A stretch of DNA of 64,000 bases from Prostheceraeus crozeri. Its lineage: Eukaryota; Platyhelminthes; Polycladida; Euryleptidae. The DNA lies in the NCBI GenBank assembly GCA_907163375.1, contig CAJQUW010012516.1, positions 186,001 to 250,000 on the forward strand, read 5' to 3'. Below, one piece after another: positions 34,798 to 47,255 of this stretch. Within the stretch, counting starts at the first letter, position 1. Each line of letters starts with the position of its first letter. A program made the translations under genes and the position numbers. The notes under the pieces were generated by a model that searched no databases, was not told the origin of the DNA, and saw nothing but the letters and a program-made list of their open reading frames with translations.

Positions 34798-35904
34798 TAG
34801 TACCAAACCCGATATGTATAAGCGCTATATCGATGATATCATTTTGGGTCCTTTCCCTAAAGATGCTGACTACTTTGATAAAATTCTTAACTCATTTAAC
34901 AACGTACACAATTCTATTGAATTTACGCTTGATTTGCCTAAAAACAACATTTTGAATTTCTTAGATATAAGTATTTATATTTCTAATAATGAAGTAAAAT
35001 ATAGATGGTTCAATAAAGAAAGCCATTCCGGTAATACCCTTCACTTTGATAGTTGGGTTCCCAATCACGTCAAATCTAATTTCGTTAGAAATAGCTACAG
35101 GTATATTGAAAACCGTTGCTCTGATATAGAAAGTTCAGATTTATGCAAAAAAGAAATGGAAAATAAATTAAAGAATAACGGATTTCTAACAAAGTTCCAT
35201 AGGAAAGGACAAAATGTTCCAAATAAAAACATGACGAATAAAAGTAATCAAGTATTCCTAAAACTTGACTTTATTAGCGATGCTTCCACTCGTCAGTTAA
35301 AGAAATTAACAAATAAATACAATGCCAATAGCTATTGTAAATAAGCCAGGTAGAAATACCATTAGCAATTTGAACAGTTATAGGCCTAACAATAAATGTC
35401 AATGCAGTATTTGTCTCCAACTGCCGAATAAACATCATTGTTCTATGCGCTATGTGGTCTACAAAGTCACGTGCCCTGCATGTGACGAGTATTACATAGG
35501 TTCCACAAATCGCCGTTTGCTGACCGTTATGCTGAACATCGTAGAAGCGTTTCAAATGGAGATAATAAGAGTGCCATCTCAGATCATATTGTCCAATTTC
35601 ATAGCAATTTGACCCTTAGGTTAGAAGATTTTATTATTGAGTTTATTGATCGTTTCAGCGACCCTGTTCTTACCAGGATCGCTGAAGCGAACTATATTAA
35701 ATCGTATGGTCCGATACTCAATCGGAAGCATGAACTGACGAGCTGTCACTAGCTGTATATAAACCCATTGTATTAATGGCTGGACTTTGTTGCCCATGAT
35801 TAAGTCCGTGACGGACGAAACGTTGGGTTTTTAACGCTCATATTTTAATTTCAATAAATTGTCTAAAAAAAGCAGGGAGAGCCTATTTCCAATCATGAAA
35901 GTGA
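34798..35904 (+). mobile_element. Penelope-like fossil, palindrome right arm
   Basis: Mirror copy of the left arm. The plus-strand frame at 34814-35344 carries RYIDDI at its start (motif C of the reverse transcriptase) and the post-RT tracts. A second frame at 35322-35612 carries YVVYKVTCPACDEYYIGSTN, the GIY-YIG nuclease that Penelope-like elements use for target-primed insertion. The 3' region includes a hammerhead-like hairpin. Fossil, truncated and broken, few substitutions from its twin. Confidence 0.85.
35761..35830 (+). ncRNA. Hammerhead-like hairpin in Penelope-like 3' region
   Basis: AAACCCATTGTA at 35761-35772 can pair with GTTGGGTTT at 35822-35830 as stem III. GTCCGTGACGGAC (35804-35816) forms a stem II hairpin directly followed by GAAAC. 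Hammerhead ribozymes are known from Penelope-like elements. However, the box before stem II reads ATGATTAAG where CTGATGA would be expected, so two core positions deviate and catalysis is doubtful. The mirror image is at 33761-33830. Confidence 0.35.
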
Positions 35905-38900
35905 TTGATTTGAACCTGGGAAAAATTCCATCGTAAATAAAAGCAATGCAGCCTGTTGTGCAGCCATTCGTCTTGTTCAACAATTGTACAGTAGATGTAA
36001 GACAACAAAACAACCACTTTTCATAATAAACTTTTTGTAAATTCATGCCCAAGGCTTTTCTGCAGGAACATCCTATTGTCATCATGGAAATAATCTAATA
36101 ACTGATAAATACATGCATATCAATTTCTACTTAATATATTCAAAATTATAAAACTATTCTATGGAAAATCTAAATATATGACAAGCAGAAACTATGATAA
36201 CTCAAAACACATTAATATACCGTATACAGATGAGAGAAAAAGTGAAAAAAATTAGACAACAGAAAGAAAAAATGAAGAGCCACACTGGGAAAGTTGCCAA
36301 TTAAAAATTGGAAGCCTCTTCATCTTGAGGTCTCCAACGTCTTTCTACAATTTGCACTTGTAGTGTCGCATTTTATGCTCTTTAGAAAAATAACATTTCT
36401 TTTTAAATGGCGATGTACTTCATATTTTTGACCTCATACATGTACATAATTTGCACTTTCTATCTTGAATGCTTATTGCCTTATTAGAAAACTAGCAAAA
36501 AAAACCTAGATATTCTAAGAATAAGGTGCTTTAGGCGCGTATGAATAGCAATCATAGTAAACGTTTAACTAGGCATGAGCAATGTGAATAGCTATCATAA
36601 TAAATGTTTAACTAGGCATGAGAAACCTTGGGACAAAATAGAAAACCTAAGAAGACAAAGATAGCAACATCAAGAACCTAACTACTTCAAGGATCAGTTT
36701 TTGGTTTTGCACTGTTGTCAAAGTCTCAAGGAGTTCTTAAGGAGTTTTTTTCAAGTTGTTTAGTCTTCAAATTAACAAGTTCGCTTTCTTCAATTGAAAG
36801 CTGTTGATTGATGATAAGACAGTGAAAGGACATTTACATGCATGTTTTTCCGATAAAAAAGATCTACGAGAAATCACACTTAGCGCTTCGCTTGTATTGA
36901 AATGATGTTGCAAAATTGTCTTTTCATCTACAAATGTATTTAATTAGTCGAATTTGTCATATGAATCACAGCAACAATCTCGCCATCATCTGTGAAACAA
37001 AAACTACACCCTTGAAACTGTATTTTTAGGAATATTTTTCTCATTTCCTTTCCGAAACAATAAAGATATCATTTTCCATTGCCTATTTATCTTTCTGACT
37101 AGAACTCAAAAACTTATCTGACTTTCATATTCTGACTTACCGTATCTTCCATCACATCTTCTGTCTATGCATTTTCAATAATAGGAGCTTGTGAGTCTTT
37201 CCATAGAGGAGAAGACTCATTATCTGGCCTGATGAATGATGAATGTACAAGTTGAAAGTCTCTATTCACAATTGACTTATTGGATGTAAACTAAAATGAG
37301 ATGTTTTCAAAATATTGTCATTTTTACTTTGAAGATGCTTCAATGGTAATTGAAATATCAAATCTAAGTGGATTTATTTTATGCCTGAAGACAATACACA
37401 CACGCACTTCAGGAGGAAAGAGAACAGTAAACTGTGGTGACATATCATTTGCTCATTACAAATAAAGATTAACCCTATTTCCCTAAGGCATTTCCTTGTC
37501 TCTATCAATACATCGGAACAAAATTCTCAAATTCCATGAAATAGCCAATCCTGCAAGTCTATCCTGTTTTGAAGGCAAAATTGGCTTTCATCATGGTAAA
37601 GTTTGGTTCTTAACCAATTTATTAACCAAGCAGTCTGACGAATCAATTGCATATTAACTCCCTAAGTTCGATTTTGTTAGTTTAATCCGCGCTCCAGTTG
37701 AGAAGGGTCGCTAAACGTCACCCTAAGGAACCTACTTAGTAGCTCTATCAAGTAACTCGATGAACTCCAAGTTTTTCCAAGTTACTCAGTCACGTCGAGT
37801 ACGAAGCCCGAATGAAATTGACATCCTTTTTTTGGCGCAATTAGTTTTATATAATTTCTCATCATCTGATCCAGATTTCATCATTGTCTCCAGCATAGAT
37901 CCAGTATTACAGCACTTTTTTGATAATGTATTGGCTTCTTCGGTCAAATTGAAATGCAGCCAAAATTGTCCTTGTCTCATTTAGTTTTCTCAAATAATTT
38001 TGACTTCATTGGTCCACTTCTATGTCAACACTCAAAGTCATTCATTTACCTCCGAAGCTTTAAAGATTTTGAGCAATGCTATCATGTTGCTTTTGCCTAT
38101 AAATTTTTCTTTAAACCTCGCGAATTTTTTGAATATCCTTTCAACCAAATAAGCTATAGCCACCAGATTTCTAGCAGCTTACTTTCTACGTATTGTGCAA
38201 CTTTTGACAGAAGGATAATAAATTTGGCACAAAACTTTTGGCGTAAGGGGTATTTTAAAATTTGAATGTTTGGAATATTTTGGCTGATTTCGGCATATAT
38301 TCGCTTCCTATGCATGCATATTGCGACAATTCTTGATGAAATAAGTAAAGATTATATAATTTTTCTTCATATCAATATATAGATATTCATAAATGCAAAA
38401 TCTTTGAATCTAAAATTTTCTGCTTATTTTGTATGCATGTTTGAAATTTGAAATTCTAATTTCAAATATGATTCAATATTATTTTTGAACTTTTTAGTTC
38501 TGCATCTGATCAGCAACTATTAAAATTTTTCAGAATCATATTGCATTTAGCCTCAGTGTCTCGGTAAAAGTCACCGAATAGGGTTGTTTCTTCACCTGTA
38601 GAAATTAAATTCTAAAATGTGCGATTTTAATGATATTTGAGCTGAACTAAAAGCTTGAATTATTTGACCTTTGACCTCATCTACTGCAATGATGTAATCT
38701 CAGAGCGATTAATAATCATCGTTTTATTAACCACCTTAACCAGATCTTTCGACTAATGTATGGTTTTTGTCATTTTCCATTTCAAAAAGTGATCTAATGG
38801 AAATTTGTTAAAAATTGGCGTTATTTGACCTTTGAACTTCACCTGAGACCAGGGATATCCTTATAAAATTGATGCTGTTTTTCTGAATCCCCTTTCAATG

Positions 38901-39219
38901 CCTATTAGATTGATGTGTGGCTTGGCAAAATTGGTGCAATCGTTTGGGAGATCAACAGGGGGCGAAATTTGCCCTCCACCCAGTGCGACGCGTTCGGAAA
39001 AACACTTCAGTAGGGAGAGGGTCAATCATCGCACCTAGCTGATAAAGATGCATGTCGGCCTACTGTGCTTGAATATAGTTTTTAAGCATTGGGCCTACAG
39101 GAGATGCTGCAACCTCATTTAACCCACTTCAGTGGCAAGTAGTTGCGATAAATCATCTTTAACACTAATATCGATTTACGATCATCAGTAAAATAATCAC
39201 GTGTTTATGAATCAGTTTA
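35905..39219. other. AT-rich region without a recognisable gene
   Basis: No domain, paired termini or RNA gene was identified. A short direct repeat (TGTGAATAGC..., AAACGTTTAACTAGGCATGAG versus AAATGTTTAACTAGGCATGAG, about 60 bp period) occurs at 36540-36625. A phrase close to TTGACCTTTGA recurs at 38660-38840. Confidence 0.4.
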
Positions 39220-40295
39220 ACTCTTGACCGCGGTGACGTGCTGAGCAAGTCACGCATGGATAGACCGTGAACCGCGGGAAGTTTCCTGCTTCCACACCCC
39301 AAAGCCGCAGATGATTTTTGAGTTTTTAATGCTTGAGTTTTTATGATGTGTTATGATTAGTATTATTTAGCCAATATTAGTCTCCAATTTGTCAATATGA
39401 GAGAGAACTCAATATTTTCTTCCATGTAAGATTGTATCTCGAGATCTACTCTCCTATTAGTCCATTCGGCTACTTTGTTGAGAAGTTCATCTTTGATGAA
39501 AATAGAAAAAAAAATCAATGTAATCCGGATTATCAGGAATGGTAATTTGAGGATTAACTCCAGAAAAACCACCGAATTCAGGAATAGGTTCATATAGAGC
39601 ATCTTCGTTAACGTCACCAAAACGCCAGTCTTGTTGACCACGCTCATCATATTCGATTCTACTCGAAATGTCATTGAATGCATTCTCTTCTTCAGATTCG
39701 TCACTAACAGAGATTTCGAAGCGCAACACGAGTTGCTGCGCGCCTCGGACGTCTTGATGCTGACATAACTTCACAGTCGAAAATGAATTACAGTAGCACT
39801 CGCATTACACTTCAATCGTGGTTTTCATAAGCGTCTTTTATTTTTATATCCTTCATTGAATAGAAATATTCAATGAGAACGCGATATGATAATGCAATCA
39901 CGTCATTATATCATCGACCATTGAAGTTTTTAAGATAATTTAGTAGCTCTAAGCTTATGACGACGCGGAATGCTAAATTCTTTATCATAGAATGACTTGA
40001 AAACTCAAATGGATATATCTCAGCTTCTGGGGAACCGATTTTGATAATTCAAAATCGATTGGTCAAAGCGAAATTTCAGAAAAGTTTTGTTTGATGGTTC
40101 CAAAGAGAATCATAACATAACCTATACCGCGGATTGAATCAGTTAGAAGAAAAAAGGAACAGGTTTCATGACTTACCCAGCACGTCGCCACGGTTTACGG
40201 AATGGCACTCATGATATGCTGAGCAAGTCATCGCGGATGACGCTATTAAATCTCATGACTTGCTCAGCACGTCACCGAAGTGTCACGAATGCAAC
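39220..40295 (-). mobile_element. piggyBac-like remnant, N-terminal coding part only
   Basis: The minus-strand frames at 39363-39774 read WRFGDVNEDALYEPIPEF, FGGFSGVNPQITIPDNPDY and then ELLNKVAEWTNRR, the conserved N-terminal region of piggyBac transposases before the catalytic domain. One frame change separates the pieces. The words GGTGACGTGCTGAGCAAGTC at 39232 and, inverted, at 40264-40283 bracket the remnant like inverted subterminal repeats, and TTAA lies just outside the left one (39219-39222). No catalytic aspartates are present, so the copy is dead. Confidence 0.6.
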
Positions 40296-40940
40296 ACAAT
40301 TACAGTCGCGGTTCTAATCATACACAATTACAGTTGGTATCTATCATTGAAACAATTCTTTCTATTGCTATCGTAATGTGACTGTATTTAATTGCAATGA
40401 CTTATGAACCAGTCACATAAGTCATGCATGAGTTTCATTGATATTTTGTAACAAATGAGTTTCATTGATATTGTGTAACAAAACTATGATCTTTGTCTTA
40501 CTCCTATCTAAGTTTTGGGTACCCAAGGTCACCCAAGGCTGAGGATAAGCCCAAGCTCCAAGTTCCATCCTTGCGGCATCTTATTATTTACAAAATTTAT
40601 AAGATGACTCGAATCATCTTTAAGATGAAACACATCTTCGGCAGCACGTTTGGCACTATGACTTTCAACATAAATCGGCTTCTACGTGGTGGACATGAGA
40701 GCTTCATTTTCCTACCTTAGTGGCATAGTTCACACCGAGGCTTCTGCTGCAAATACAAAGCGCCGTGCAATTTTCCACATCGTCATTCGATCATTTTTTA
40801 TAGCAAGTTAACAAGACATAGTGAAAAAGGGACAACACTGTCGTTTCATGTGATCATTACACGATACTGACAATCGATTTGTTATGATTCTATAAGGAAC
40901 TCACAAAGGAGATAGCGTCTTCACTGCGATAAGCATAATA

Positions 40941-43136
40941 CCGTATTTCCTCTATTAAGAGCTCTACCTCTATTAAGCGCCCCTCTGTAATAAGATACTC
41001 CATCCAAATTGAAGAAGTTAATAAGCGCCCCTCTCTATTTAGGGCGCCCAAAACATGACGGTGTAGAGTATTAAATAGCGATAAAATGGCATTATATATC
41101 GTCCAAGAAGATAACTACCGGTATTTGTAACAATTTCTCAATTCAACGTGCCCCAAAACATGACAAAGTGCAGTACCGGTATATAGAATATCAAATAAGA
41201 TAGCATATACAACATCAAAAAGTCACTATTTCGAGCAGTTTCTCAATTCGATGTGCTCCATCAGAAGATCTATCTAGCTGTTTAACTATCCTTCGTTGTG
41301 GCAGGGATGAATTCGCCTCCACCTGAGTGCGCGCACGTGTCTTCATGCAGTCATTAACAATAGCCTACGCTCTCACGTACAAGGCCGTTATGAATTCAAA
41401 GAAATTGAGAGCTTTTACAGTGGAAGATAGACTTCATGCGATCGATACTGCCAAACTCAAATCGAAACATACTGCAGCTCGAGTCCATCAAGTCTGCCCG
41501 AAAAGAATACGAGAGTGGTGTAAGCAGGAGAACCAACTAAGATCGGTAGTCAACAAGAAGAAAGTAAAGCGACTATCAGGTGGCGGGAGAACACTTAAGT
41601 GCCAACATGTGGAAAATGAGTTGATCAAATGGATTCAAAATCAACGAAAACAAAGTTTGCGTGTAAGTCGAATGATGGTCCAAAAGAAAGCACAGGCTCT
41701 GTTCGAACAGACAGATGATGCAGAAAAAGACGGAACGTTTGTGGCCAGTAATGGATGGCTGGAAAAATTAATGGCTAGAAACCATCTGAGCCTCCGTAAA
41801 AGGACAACGACTGCACAGAAAACTCCTGAGGATATCTCCAATAAGACTATTAGCTACTTATTGTTTGTGGAGGGTTTTAGAAGAAATTGTGCATATTCTA
41901 ATTCATCAATTGGTGCTGCTGACGAGACGGCGGTCTGGATCGACCCAACTGAAGACCACACGATCGACCAGGTTGTGAGTCTGCTCAGTACCGGTAACCA
42001 TAAAGCCAAATTTACTGTTCTTCTCGCAGCAATGGGAGATGGAAAGAAAGTCACCCCATTCATCGTCATTAAAGGAAAGAAAGTCCCTGCAGAATTGAAG
42101 GATTTCAAAAATGCGGTGATTAGAAAAAGTGATAATGGATGGATGAACGAAGCACTGACATTGGAGTGGTTGACCAAATGCTGGGGAAGTTAAGCATTCG
42201 GCCGCCGACTTCTGGCATGGGATTCCTTCCGCTGTCACAAGACACCAGCGGTCAAGGCGGCAGTCAGCAAAATGAGAACGGACATGGCCATGATTCCGGT
42301 CGGATGTACAGGCATGCTCCAGGCACCAGACGTATCATGGAATAAGCCGTTTAAAGCTGCATATGTGAAGTTATACGAAGATTGGCTCTGTGTTACGGGA
42401 TCATCAAAAGAAAATCGAACAAAGGCTGGAAATGCACGAGCTCCCAGCAAGCTGCTAGTGTGTCAATGGGTGGTGGACGCATGGAGAAGCATCTCGAAGG
42501 AGATTATTCAAAAGTCGTTCAGAGTGTGTGGATTGACGACTAAACTCGACGGATCCCAGAACGAGGAGACTGTGGCTGTCAGAGAATTGGAAATTCTTAA
42601 TCAACTGAAAACAGCGCGTGAGTCGACAGTACCTTATGACATCGAAGAATATGTGAGCTTCAGTGACGATAGTGTAATCGCAGACTTGGACGCTGAGAGT
42701 GAGCCTGAATCTGTATAACTGATGACGATAGTTTGTTTGTATGTCTGAGTTTCTGCCATATTGTTTTGAATAAAAAGTTTTTCATTAGCTGAAAATTTAT
42801 CTTTTCATTTTCTTTAACTTACACGTTAAAGACTGTATAGAGGACATAAGAGTAGTTATAGATTAGTGCTGGTGGATACTGCATTTAAAATAATGTAAAT
42901 AGAAAACAAAATAGATGTTGTTATTTTATATTCATGTCAGTTTGTCAAATTATTCTATACATGCAATATTTATTATATATGAAAAGCAAAATGTTTGGTA
43001 GAAAAAGTAGGTCTTCATTAATTAGGAAAATATATTAAGGGCCCCACCTCTTATTATAGCCCCTCTCTTATTAGAGCCCCCTTAAAAACCTCGTTTGTAA
43101 ATGAGCGCCCCGGGGCTCTTAATAGAGGAAATACGG
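40941..43136 (+). mobile_element. pogo/Tigger transposon
   Basis: The inverted repeats 40941-40962 and 43115-43136 are identical (start CCGTATTTCCTCTATTAAG) and are flanked by TA on both sides (40939-40940 and 43137-43138). Inside each end more GCGCCCCTCT / AGGGGCTATAATAAGAG-type subterminal words occur. It contains one transposase gene. The size, TA target and CENP-B-like protein place it in the pogo branch of the Tc1/mariner superfamily. Confidence 0.88.
41390..42718 (+). pseudogene. pogo/Tigger transposase with one in-frame stop
   Basis: From the ATG at 41390 (MNSKKLRAFTVEDRL) the protein has a Psq-type helix-turn-helix (about 8-50), a CENP-B-type HTH (about 65-135, with GWLEKLMARN) and a DDE core: AADETAVW gives the first D, LLAWDSFRCH the second, and CTGMLQAPDVSWNKPFK the third, 35 residues further on. 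The acidic C-terminus ends in DLDAESEPESV. The frame is continuous for 443 codons except for a single TAA at 42191-42193, between the first and second D. A sequencing error or a recent nonsense change would both fit; no frameshift is needed. Confidence 0.85.
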
Positions 43137-43138
43137 TA

Positions 43139-43479
43139 TGTAGTTTCCACGAAACAAATAAAGCGAGCATGTTGTCTACCATAAATGAAATAGAACAAAT
43201 GCAGCCATCTGCATGCATTTTCTCATCAAAGGTTCACACATTCATTCCTTTGTCTACCTCGCAATTCGGTTGTTGTATCAGTCTTAGGACTATATTGCCA
43301 GATCGTGGAAATTCAAAAGCGACAGCGCGATCAAATGTGTTAACCCACTCCTAGAAGCAACTTATACAGACACAGTATGTAAAGTCTACATGTACAGCAC
43401 CATCCGGCCACTTGACTTGGCACTTGATACATTTGTACCATCGATAATCGTTCGGCAGCCAGAACTTTCACGGCATGAT
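43139..43479. other. Unannotated spacer
   Basis: No feature supported. Confidence 0.3.
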
Positions 43480-44080
43480 GTACATTCTATGCCGTGTACG
43501 AATCTGCGTGTCTGCCGAGTACTACCTTGTTCCTCTTCATGTCAGACACAATCAAAGATTAACACATGTTAATTTGAATGGTACGCAGATTGAAGTTTCT
43601 GGTTAGGAATGAAATTTTCTATGTTCTCTCGGATTAAGCAAAATATATTAAGCCGAGAGTCATAATTTTTGACGTAGAATGTCTTCAGGTCATTTCCTAT
43701 AACGTGCATGTGTTATCATCATGTTTCTGATCGGCACTGCATGTGAGAATGCGGCTAAATGTGGATTAAATTGATCAAAATGCTCGTGTCTACCTACATT
43801 AGGAGGTTTGACAAATCTGACTGTATTTGGCTTCAAGGACGGAGGTGAATTTACATGATAGAAAATGACCTGAAGATATTCCATGTCAAAAGCATGACTC
43901 TAAGTTTTGTAATTTTCGCTTAATCAAAAAAGATACAAAAAAATCATTTATTCCAAAAACTTCAATCTGTCCCATAAGATTAATGCCAGACAGCAGACGC
44001 ACAGATTCATAGGCACAGGGTGTGCATCATTCTGTGAAAGTCTAATTTTCGGCCTCGTTCCCTGCAGAAGCTCGCTGTGG
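43480..44080. repeat. Foldback element
   Basis: Left arm about 43490-43700 and inverted right arm about 43857-44076 share GTCTGCC, AGATTGAAGTTT and AGAGTCAT blocks. The right arm ends in CTCGTTCCCTGCA. The loop is about 150 bases. A partial third arm is present at 29936-30203. No coding capacity. It belongs to the hairpin-type non-autonomous elements; the superfamily is unassigned. Confidence 0.65.
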
Positions 44081-46773
44081 CTGCCGGACTATAACTTGTC
44101 AGCTGTCAAGATCCTTCCTAAATTCGAAAATGACCACATCACAGTCACTATTATAATTATTTCAGATGCCAAGTCTAATTCAGTTTCGTTGACTTGTGGT
44201 CCGTTTTGTTAACTATTCCCATCGGTTCAAGTAGCATCTATAGACCATGTATATTTTATAACTTGGAGACTTGATCATGAATCCGGGTCTACGCAATTAA
44301 TTACACTTGAATTGATGAGTAGCTGCTCGGCGATGGTGAATTCGTTCTCTGAATGACAAAACGATACCGGCCCGCGATACCAGTAAGTAAACCACCAAGA
44401 CAATCAAGCATCAATTTAATAGACGACATTTGAAGAAAATCATTGAAGTGCAAAAAGTTGCCTTAATTTTCTGGAACCGTGTATGTTAGCCATACAGGCA
44501 CAAGCGACAAAATTGTTTATGACTATATGATAGCATACACTGCAATAAGCCTACTAAGCCTACATGTGTTAGTTAAAACAAGTTCTTTCATGAGTCAGAT
44601 ATTGCTTCATCTTCTACCGTTCGACTGGAATTTTGTAGTGTTAAGACCTCCTTAGGGTTCCCAGGATCCCACAATGTCTTTAAACGTCGAATCAATAATG
44701 AAGCATTCGGGCATTATATTTGAAACTTCGTCTTTTTGTGAGTAACACTAAAGACACAAAGTCTATGAGCATGTGCTGTCATATTTGAGATGGAAAAAAT
44801 CCAAAGTGATTTTGAATTTCATTCAAATGAAAATTCATCTTGGAATATCATTTAAATGAAAACGATGTGCTTTAAGTATACAACATAGATTGCAGCGGTT
44901 AAAATTTTCGATTAACCGGTTAAAAAAATACAGATTAACCGGTTAGCCGATCAAATATGCCAAAATCAGTCAAAAAGCTTAACTATACTTCACGTTAGAG
45001 CGTGAGAGGTATGTACTTATTAATCGAGCGAATTATCATCAAGCATCCATTTACATGTACGTAGGCCTACTTATCCACTAGACAATTTTTTCATCAAAAT
45101 AATATTTTGCATCATAATAGTTGTGATTCCAGTTAATATCATAGTTGGATAGTCGTCAGGCCAAAACTAAATGACGTGTACCGGTAAAGGAACGAAAATT
45201 CGCCTTGTACTTTTCTTTTATTATTATAAATCAGATACGAAGAGCATATATTTTTGATTAAAACAATATTTATGTTAATGAAATAAAAACAAGGTATTGA
45301 CTAATTGTCGGGAAGTGTTGGATTTTTCACTCAGTGTTGTAGTGCAAAAACAATATTGCGTTTGTCGTTACCTCTGCTAAACGCATTCTTTTTTATCGAA
45401 TATGTTTCCATACGCCGAGAACAAGCGTCACTACTCGCCGATCTAGTTTTGTAGAATAATAAGGAGGAAAGCTTCATATAATGTGCCCGGAGCATCTGTC
45501 ACATGATATCTACATGTACATATAAGGACGTTCAATTCTAAGCATGCAGCTGACTGTTGGCAAGATTTTTTGATTATGTAGATGATTTAATTGAATTGCC
45601 TATTATAGAAATCTGAATGCTTCGAGAATCGAACGTCCTTTTAGATGTCTTATGTCATAGGTGTCCACTGAATAGGAAATCTAAATCTAAATTCGAGGGA
45701 TCTTTGTCTTGTATCTCATTAGGTCATCACGCTTGCAGGAATCGCTTTAATTTATCCAAGTAAACGATATTGATAAGCAGAATCTCTGGCCTCAGGGAAT
45801 CCTTCCCCACAAGAGGTTGAAAAGCTTACTTGCATTGCTTACTTGATTTATTATCTTAAAATTTGGCAAATTGAGTTATTTTTTGTTGTATCAAAACACT
45901 GCTTAAGGATGACTTTCAACGCCTTAAATGATGAACTTTTACTAGAATTTTCAAATATCAGAATTGATTGACCTGACAATTGCCAGAACGTTCTTGACTG
46001 TTATCCTGATATCATTTGGATACAATTTAATCCTACCCATTTGCTTCTGAATGGAATTGACAAACTCGGCATTCTACTCTTAAAATGTTGCGGTATTGCT
46101 TACTGCATTATCCGGGTGTGATTACACGTATTCAGTACTCGACTAATCGAAAATGAATTTCATAACCACAATCGCACTATCAGTTCTGAGGAACTTTTAT
46201 GCTAATTGATTGTCGACAATACTCGAGAATGACCATAATTTTGCCACTCAAGTCATTATTCAACATTATAATGGTTACTTCAATGATAAGTCTTATCAGT
46301 ATGCACTTATGTTTTTGAGCTGAGTCTACCTCAATCACAACCAATTTTTAGCATTCCAAAGTCTTTATACAGAGATGTCTTGCTTCCTACATGCTGCTCA
46401 TGCTCTTGCTTACTATGCATAACAGATAGGAGAATAAAAAGGATTAATAATGACTAGAAATGTTCAGTTAATTACATGCAACCAAGCATACTGATCAATC
46501 ATTTCCGTTCAAGACAATGCATTCCAGGAGTGTAATCGCAATGTAATCGAAACTAAACATCCCTGAATTGTGCTTGAATATCTCCATTTCAGGTAAACAT
46601 GCACAATATAAATTTCTCTAATTTTTTATCTGAAGAAATCCTTTTTGTTTTGTATAGTATGAAGTCAAAATAATGATATGTAGGTGATTGTGCACATGTG
46701 CACAGAATGATGGTTATGTATATTTGAACTGATCGATTTACATTTGGGAGCGAAGAGAATAAGATTAGTGACT
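44081..46773. other. Unannotated region with small inverted repeats
   Basis: A short foldback of about 120 bases lies at 45524-45640 (AAGGACGTTC(A/G)ATTCT at each end). The patch at 44896-44956 (CAGCGGTTAAAATTTTCG, then AACCGGTTA twice) resembles one end of a hAT element, but its other end was not found. No gene was recognised. Confidence 0.4.
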
Positions 46774-47207
46774 ACACTGGGTGACATCGCGCAATTTTCA
46801 CGTAATTACGCAGCACCCCAAACATTCGTGGTTAAGGACAGTTTATACTTCCACACGCATACATACGCGTTGCACTAAGAGTCAGCAATCACGTGATCTG
46901 ATGCTGTCAAAACATGCGGACTGTTTATGAATACGCGCGGGCGAGCGTTTATAGTTTCCGCGTCGTCTACGGTTGTCCGCGTTGTCGCTTGAACCACGGA
47001 TGAACCGCTTATACAAGTTCTGTCTTCCCTGAGCATAAAATTTAGGTCCTATCACATTGTTTAGTCTCGGATACTTGCTGACATGAGACGCAAAGTCTAT
47101 ATAGCAGGAATGCCGACATGTTGCAGTGGCCTAGTGTCACGCATAGCCACGGATGTATAGGGTCATGTGTAATTACGCGTGATTGAGCGTGGCATGTCAC
47201 CTAGTGT
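46774..47207. mobile_element. Short inverted-repeat element, unassigned
   Basis: The left end ACACTGGGTGACATCGCGC and the inverted right end ACACTAGGTGACATGCCACGC match well for the first 15 bases. ACGTAATTACG / GCGTAATTACACA words lie just inside. The interior (434 bp) is CG-rich compared with its surroundings and non-coding. I found no convincing target duplication, so the superfamily stays open (the ends recall CACTA-type termini). Confidence 0.5.
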
Positions 47208-47255
47208 AGCTTATCGGTTGTCTTGCTGACTCTATGAATTTGCTTCACCTGCTAA

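Larger units (their letters stand above)
33687..35904. repeat. Near-perfect 2.2-kb palindrome
   Basis: Arms 33687-34793 and 34798-35904 are both 1107 bases long, mirror images around a 4-base centre (aaca at 34794-34797). The differences I noticed are single substitutions only. Outside the arms the sequence diverges at once on the two sides. Such a structure can extrude as a cruciform and would yield long hairpin RNA if transcribed. Confidence 0.9.

Noticed and set aside
44896-44956. CAGCGGTTAAAATTTTCG with two AACCGGTTA words, hAT-end-like
   Set aside because: No matching inverted end downstream or upstream within a few kilobases.
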